A stretch of 64,000 bases of DNA from Spongospora subterranea (lineage: Eukaryota > Endomyxa > Phytomyxea > Plasmodiophorida > Plasmodiophoridae), in NCBI GenBank assembly GCA_900404475.1, contig OUQQ01000012.1, positions 8,589 to 72,588 of the forward strand. The letters run 5' to 3'. The notes below the pieces were generated by a model. That model was not told the DNA's origin, made no database searches, and saw only the letters and a list, made by a program, of their open reading frames with translations. Each line of letters opens with the position of its first letter. Position 1 is the first letter of the stretch. The translations under genes were made by a program, and so were the position numbers. Below are positions 58,926-64,000 of the stretch, piece by piece.

Positions 58926-60728
58926 TTATTCATCGTCGTCAGACGTAGCTAAACCAGCGTACGGGTTGGTGGAGAATGACACTGAGGACGGCGGTAAGTT
59001 GAACTCGGTGGGGGAGAAAGGACGTCGACCACGGTTCGATTCAACTGTCGGTGTAGCTGAACGTGTAGGAATCGTCGATCGCTTAGGGCGGCGACCTTTA
59101 CCACGACGACTCGTTTCAAAACCTGACGGATCACCTGATGGTTGATCTTCGACGGAACGAGGTGTGTTTGCAGACTTCGTCGGTGATTCCACTACGTCTT
59201 GCGTCTTCTTCGGTGATGAGGACGGTTTCCGCGACGGCGCTGCTCTTGGAGACGGCGATTTTTGTTCTGGCTGCGATACCGGCGTTGACGGAATACTAAG
59301 GCTCTGAACCTGAACTAAAGCACGATTCGGTTCGTCATCCTTGGGCGTTTCCGACGGATGCTGGTCAGTAGACGTTTGAGCGGATTTCTGTTCAGCAGGT
59401 TGTCTAGGCTCCCAATGTAAATTCCTGGGGCCACGAACAGGTTTGGAAAGCGGTTTTGAGTGATCATTACTGTTGCCTGGCTTCCCGTTATGATTTCTCC
59501 TAGGATCTTCATCGTGATTGTGTCGGGAATGACCATGATGGCCCTGCTGTGTTGTCCATTGCTTAATCGGTCGGGAGTTCCCAGATGATGATTCATGGTC
59601 TCGATTCCCGCGCGAATTGTTGTCGCGGTTTTGATGCTCGTTCGAAGGCCTACTATTCTGCCTTGACGGGTCGGAACCTTTATCCTCATTGGAACGAACG
59701 GAAGTAGGGCGAGTCTCTTGCTGACCCCATGGTCTATTTGATCTGGAAGTATTCGATGTCACCGGTTCTAGATTGGGTCGTCCTTGGGTGTGGATTGCCG
59801 ATTTGCTCGCTCCGGCAGCATCCGAATCTTTGTCGGAACCGCGGTCTTGAGCTCCCCATGGGTTAATCGGTCTGGAACTCTCCGACACTTCAACATTCGG
59901 ACGCCTTTGGTCGTTGCCTTTGTTCTCAACTTCATGAACTGGTCGAGAGAATTTCGCGGGTGGGGACCTTAGAGGACCTTGTACAACCGGAACATGGCGC
60001 CGCTCTTCCCGGATTTCTTCTGATTTCTTAGGCGACGCCAATGCGCGAGCCTTCTCTGCTTCCGCTATCTGCTCTTTTTCTTTGAGAATTTCTTCACGTG
60101 TACGACCTCCTCCAAAAAGCTGGGAGGCCGAAGCCGACGCCTTAATACCGACGGCAACTGCCTCAGGTTCTACCTGGCGCTTCAATAAATTAAGCTTAGG
60201 CCGCTCAGCGGGAGGTGCCTGGGACGGCGCCGGTCCACGAGAATGAAAGGGCGGTCGGGACAACGGCCCATTCGATGAATGAGACCGGACAGGAGGGCGA
60301 GATTGCTGCCGATAAACTTCAATGCTAACGACGCGACCAAGGTGCTGTTGTCCTGAACGATTCAGGGCTGCATCAAGGCCAGCGACGTCGGCAAACTCCA
60401 CATACGCGAACCCTTTAGGCCGATTAAATGCCTGAGGCATCTCGATGTTGACAATCTCGCTGGGGGCAAAAAAGCGAACCAGATCATCAGGTTTACATTT
60501 GAAACTCAGATTGTGGCACTCTGCAACAAACGGCGGAGACGTCTGCATGCTACGACGCAACGGAGCGCGCTCCGGCTCGGAATCAACAGCATCTCCAACG
60601 ATCTCATCTTCGGCGTAATATTCGGGCTCATCTACAGCGTCGGCCCAGGACGTGGAGCCACCAGCCGTCACTAAAAACTGCTCCAATGTCGGCAGTTCAG
60701 TCCGCATTGCGGATGGGAGCTTATTCAT
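58926..60728 (-). CDS. EIF4B: eIF4B/eIF4H-like RNA-binding translation factor
   Basis: Uninterrupted frame, 600 residues from ATG 60728 (MNKLPSAMRTELPTLEQFL). Codons upstream in frame have no ATG. Early on, STSWADAVDE matches the SWAD(E) element of eIF4B. One RRM follows (about 75-150) with RNP2-like AECHNLSFKCK and RNP1 KGFAYVEF. The block RPKLNLLKR is the eIF4B signature found after its RRM. The rest is disordered, rich in Arg, Ser, Asn, Pro and Gln, with partial repeats of RPINPWGAQ/SNRPWGQQ. It ends with an acidic SDDDE. eIF4B stimulates the eIF4A helicase during mRNA scanning. Unusually for this window there is no intron. Confidence 0.8.
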   Translation of the reverse strand: MNKLPSAMRTELPTLEQFLVTAGGSTSWADAVDEPEYYAEDEIVGDAVDSEPERAPLRRSMQTSPPFVAECHNLSFKCKPDDLVRFFAPSEIVNIEMPQAFNRPKGFAYVEFADVAGLDAALNRSGQQHLGRVVSIEVYRQQSRPPVRSHSSNGPLSRPPFHSRGPAPSQAPPAERPKLNLLKRQVEPEAVAVGIKASASASQLFGGGRTREEILKEKEQIAEAEKARALASPKKSEEIREERRHVPVVQGPLRSPPAKFSRPVHEVENKGNDQRRPNVEVSESSRPINPWGAQDRGSDKDSDAAGASKSAIHTQGRPNLEPVTSNTSRSNRPWGQQETRPTSVRSNEDKGSDPSRQNSRPSNEHQNRDNNSRGNRDHESSSGNSRPIKQWTTQQGHHGHSRHNHDEDPRRNHNGKPGNSNDHSKPLSKPVRGPRNLHWEPRQPAEQKSAQTSTDQHPSETPKDDEPNRALVQVQSLSIPSTPVSQPEQKSPSPRAAPSRKPSSSPKKTQDVVESPTKSANTPRSVEDQPSGDPSGFETSRRGKGRRPKRSTIPTRSATPTVESNRGRRPFSPTEFNLPPSSVSFSTNPYAGLATSDDDE

Positions 60729-61636
60729 GCCCGGGCCCAGACGATTTTGGCTTTGCTTGGGAAGGTCGTTCACTTGAAAGAACAATATACAAAGATGGCG
60801 ATCAGATTGCGGACTAATTTCCTCGGACTTTATCCCAGTGGGGAAAACGATGGAGTTGTAGCGGATACAATATCAGGGAAAGGGGCGATGGGCCGTTGCC
60901 AGGGAGAGATTGATAGTGACGTCCCCTTTGGTGCCGGTCGAGGGGGGTTACGGGCACTGTCCAGAGGATGACAGTGGGATGGGACCGGGACTGGTCGAGG
61001 GGGTTCAGACATACCTATATCAGATAGCGGGACAAAATTACAGGGGGTTTATCGGATTTACTACGAATTTGGAAAATGAATTTCTCGCAAAATCATCGTC
61101 GTCACCCTAAGTTTCAACAACTTCGTCGGTGCTGGTGTTCCCATAATAGCTTGCAAGACGTTGCCATTGCGTCTTTGCAGCAAGTTCATGTATCGCCAAA
61201 TTGGTATCGGATATATGCATGCGAAGAAACTCAGGACATTGTCAGAGTTTGCCAGCCATCGCTGCTGTAGGATATTTAGGCATTCACACGTTCGGTTTGC
61301 ATTCCAGATGCGCTTGATGATATAAACGCATATCGACATCGTCCGCCAGATACCGGAGCCTTCACGGTTAATTGTGGCCCGATTTCTGTTAGCAGCACCT
61401 GAAAATTTCACATAGTTCTTTTTTTAATTTCTGTACAATCAGTATCCTTAATATTGGATTCTCCATTCTGCGGGTTACAGCTGGAACCATCGGAAAACGA
61501 ATTACCACAATCGATAACTGCTTGCTAAAGCGATATGAAAACTGTTCCGAATAGTATTAGAGTTAGATTTGTGAATATGTATATTAAAGCCAATCGTCCC
61601 TGCGATTACGTGATGTGGTTACAAAGAGTTGACACG
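60729..61636. other. Spacer between eIF4B-like and GET4 genes
   Basis: Contains the eIF4B promoter and GET4 3' flank. Frames at 61061-61411 (minus) and 61076-61270 (plus) lack family resemblance. Confidence 0.4.
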
Positions 61637-62959
61637 TTAAGCTGGGCTGTCAATTAAATTGGAGAATAAATCCGAGAAAAGCCCCCCTCTGTTTCCTGAT
61701 TGAATATTGAAAATTTTTTCACCAATCTGATCCATATACTAAATTGATAACTGCTTCAGTTACCAAATTTGAACATTACTATTAGAAGCTTACGGTTTCA
61801 AAGGCAGAATCTCTTTTCAATGATAACGCATATTTCGATCGCAGCATCTGAAAAAGCCCTGTGGAGTTCCGTCGAACCGATTCAACTACTAAAAAAAATT
61901 AGCATGCAAAAAGATGTTGACGGGGCATTACGGAATTTGGTAAAACTCATTAGTGGAGTTTTGAGGAGAGGTGTTATATCCCCTGCACGGGCAAGATCTA
62001 AGATACGAAGAGCCCCAGAGACGTCTTCCAGACACAAATACCTATGGAATTCAGTATAGTAAATAGAAAGGAAGGAAACGAGAGCGGTTTACTAACTGAA
62101 TAACGGTTCTGGCGATGAGCAAATCCTGCTCGCTTTTGTACACATGATGGCTCCATTCAGATAGCAACTCATAATGCAAATCACAGTCTTTCGCTCTAAG
62201 CAAATGTAAATTGGCATCGCCAAAAGCGCCAACAGAGCGGAAGTGCAGAGCCAACTCTCGATGCAACGTTGGATCGCCGCCGGAAGTATCAAACTGATAA
62301 GACCATCTGTTCGGATCATTAATATTATGTTCAAGAATTTCCAACAAATATACTGTACTTAATGGCAGCTTTCATGAAGCCCACCTTGGAAACGCAATTA
62401 GCCCCAGGAAAGGATCGAAACACATCTACGATCTTATCTGAAATTTTCTTGAGAACATGAATAGAGACATTTGGAAATGTTTACCAATAATCTCTGCTGT
62501 CATGGGGACCTTTCCAATTGTCAAAATGTTGATGAAGGACATAGAGAGTTTGGCACCAGCATTGCCCGTTCCTGTGGTTAAAAGTCGCTGAGCGCCTTGG
62601 TAAGCGACGTCAGATGCTTCTGAAAAAAGCTTGTCGGAAGACAAACGTGAACATATTGTTGAATATCTGAAATTCAGAAAGTCACTACTAGAGATATAAG
62701 AGCACAACTAAAAGTGTATTTGGATTCGAAGGAGTTCAGAGAACTAATTTCCCATTATTAATGGCTTGAATCATGGCATAGAAATGTACGCAAAACAAGA
62801 AATAAACCAGATATCAGAGCTACAGCTCAGAAGCAACCACCGAAAAAAATCGGTTTTACCATCTTACATTTGTTCAGCTTCGTAAAATTTGCCCTCACCA
62901 ATATACAGCTCAACTTTCGCTTCGAGGCGGGCGAAACGCTTATTGGGAGCGCTGGACAT
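61637..62959 (-). CDS. GET4: GET4/TRC35, tail-anchored protein targeting factor
   Basis: Scaffold of the cytosolic pre-targeting complex that hands tail-anchored proteins to the GET3/TRC40 ATPase. It is easily missed because most exons are short. ATG 62959 starts MSSAPNKRFARLEAKVELYI and GEGKFYEAEQM, the GET4 N-terminus. Then come YSTICSRLSSDKLFSEASDV, KLSMSFINIL (alpha-solenoid), a GDPTLHRELALHF block, YLCLEDVSGAL (after a cag acceptor) and LLKTPLMSFTKF. An exon with NSTGLFQMLRSKYALSLKRD follows. The last exon (tttag acceptor near 61743) reads YMDQIGEKIFNIQSGNRGGL then FSDLFSNLIDSP and stops at 61637. The end corresponds to the YLDRIGQxFFG...GGLLGNLL terminus of GET4. Every segment is in the expected order. 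One small exon between about 62710 and 62860 remains unresolved. Confidence 0.82.
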
Positions 62960-63829
62960 CAGGTCTACCAATGAAAAAAAAAGGGTTCTTCACTCCTCGA
63001 CTCACTTCTGGAATGTGACACAGAACAGCAGCACGTGGGAACGGTCAACACCCCACAAATGACAGTGATACACCACGGACTCACCACGGTGAAAACAAAC
63101 ACACAGGAAAACGGATGGGGTTGCGTTAGTACAGTGTTAGTACACTACAGCAAGTGGCTTGACTGTTGTTGAACACAAGGATGGGCAGTAACAGGCAGTA
63201 ATGTTTGAGGTGTCACGAACAGTGATGGATTGACCTATTTGACGTGAACCATGGGCTATTCATGGGCAATTGGCGGAATAATTTATTGACATATGCAATT
63301 ATGTATTGACATTCGAAGGAAGATAGAAGAGCGGGTATCTGCCCGACTGTCGTCTATACGGCGACTGGACCCACCGTCATTGTTGATAAATATCTACATA
63401 ACTAACGGACCAGTTAGTTTTTGGTTCTTGGAGTATTTCAAGAAATGAGGAAATGAAAATGTAAACCCTGTGCGCCATTCGCATAATTGGGCGCACACCC
63501 TTCGACCATCCGCTACGACCTGATCGTTGATTCAGGCCCACAATATCAGAAGCGGTAAGTCTTATTGGATGAGCATAACTCGAAGTCGGGCGGCCATTGA
63601 AAAATAGTTAACGACAGCGACGACTACGGTGGCCTAACCAATTAGGCCCCTTTGCAAGTGTGAAACATGGTCCTACCAATCGTCAATGAACTATACGTCA
63701 AAAGAACAGGCCGAGGGAACCAAGCTGATAGTTGTGATATCCTACAACATTTTGCCCCGTTGGCCGTTGGTGTAATGGGTTTTTGCGCCGGTCGGCAGTC
63801 AGTGTCGTACTGTATCGGGCATCGGTAAC
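62960..63829. other. Spacer, divergent promoters of GET4 and the edge gene
   Basis: Includes a short repeat-like run (gtgttagtacagtgttagtacactac near 63124). No supported gene. The minus frame 63698-63931 is the shadow of the edge ORF. Confidence 0.4.
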
Positions 63830-64000
63830 ATGTCCGTGACGAGCCAAGTTGTGATCAATGGCGTCGAGATCATGACGACCACCATCTCCTACCAGGATTC
63901 CGACCAAGATCGACTCCAGGGAATGGTTCATGCAGTTAGCGAGATGCGTACCAGGACCCGGGAATTCTTCAACGTCGAACTGGAGAAAGAGACGGCGCTT
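63830..64000 (+). CDS. GON7: Partial ORF, GON7-like KEOPS subunit
   Basis: From ATG 63830 the frame stays open to the window end (57 codons). It has one short beta-like start (SQVVINGVEIMTTTISY) then a long amphipathic helix, DRLQGMVHAVSEMRTRTREF followed by FNVELEKE. GON7, the small subunit of the EKC/KEOPS tRNA t6A-forming complex, has just this arrangement, with a helix ending in (E/T)xF(L/F/N)xxLxxE. GON7 is poorly conserved and only half the gene is visible, so this is a suggestion. The coding character is supported by GC-rich third positions after AT-rich upstream DNA. Confidence 0.4.
   Translation, partial: MSVTSQVVINGVEIMTTTISYQDSDQDRLQGMVHAVSEMRTRTREFFNVELEKETAL

Noticed and set aside
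1..64000. CRISPR arrays, bacterial operons, attachment sites or replication origins
   Set aside because: The pervasive introns, snRNA gene and eukaryotic gene set show this is nuclear DNA. The only regular repeat (44 bp at 1-123) has no spacers.

Overview
This window is nuclear DNA from an intron-rich unicellular eukaryote. Almost every recognisable gene is cut by GT-AG introns, most of them 45-65 nt (observed range about 41-190 nt). The gene set is eukaryotic core machinery: clathrin, spliceosomal PRP28, U6 snRNA, FAB1/PIKfyve, ATG1, GET4 and possible KEOPS GON7 and TOM5. F-BAR and RhoGAP modules and a possible receptor-like protein would fit an opisthokont or amoebozoan-like protist, but I cannot assign the lineage from the sequence alone. 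Genes are packed tightly on both strands except in a few gene-poor stretches.

Layout. 0-8.3 kb: a 44-bp tandem repeat at the edge, then clathrin heavy chain (minus, about 32 exons). 10-13.5 kb: PRP28/DDX23 (plus), including a 15-nt micro-exon. 14.3 kb: a 47-residue TOM5-like ORF. 14.6-15.9 kb: a secreted protein with a C-terminal hydrophobic anchor (minus). 17-21.8 kb: a protein of about 1,330 residues with three successive F-BAR-like modules and a C-terminal RhoGAP domain (minus). 22.4-23.7 kb: a single-pass receptor-like protein. 24.3-25.4 kb: very-long-chain 3-ketoacyl-CoA reductase. 25.5-30.7 kb: a repeat and transposon graveyard (Mutator/FLYWCH remnant, GIY-YIG plus zinc-knuckle protein, dead mariner). 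30.9-34.4 kb: a bacterial-type long pirin and OLA1. 35-38.1 kb: a head-to-head pair of paralogous single-pass membrane proteins of unknown family. 39-40.5 kb: a disordered membrane-anchored protein and a U6 snRNA gene with its TATA box and oligo-T terminator. 42-43.8 kb: MFS transporter. 44.4-49.5 kb: FAB1/PIKfyve, divergent from cardiolipin synthase at 49.7 kb. 51-52.8 kb: ATG1/ULK. 52.9-55.8 kb: a DOMON-ferric reductase/NADPH oxidase-like fusion. 56.3-58.8 kb: ETF-ubiquinone oxidoreductase. 58.9-60.7 kb: eIF4B-like. 61.6-63 kb: GET4. Right edge: a partial GON7-like ORF.

Functionally the window is a mixed housekeeping segment: membrane traffic (clathrin, FAB1, ATG1, F-BAR/RhoGAP, GET4), mitochondrial function (cardiolipin synthase, ETF-QO, TOM5-like) and RNA or translation (PRP28, U6, eIF4B, OLA1, GON7). 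There is no operon-like logic. The most novel content is the triple F-BAR/RhoGAP architecture and the divergent membrane-protein pair, whose three-exon structure is the same in both copies.

All exon structures were assembled by eye from GT-AG signals, reading-frame continuity and recalled family conservation. None has been checked against transcripts or databases.
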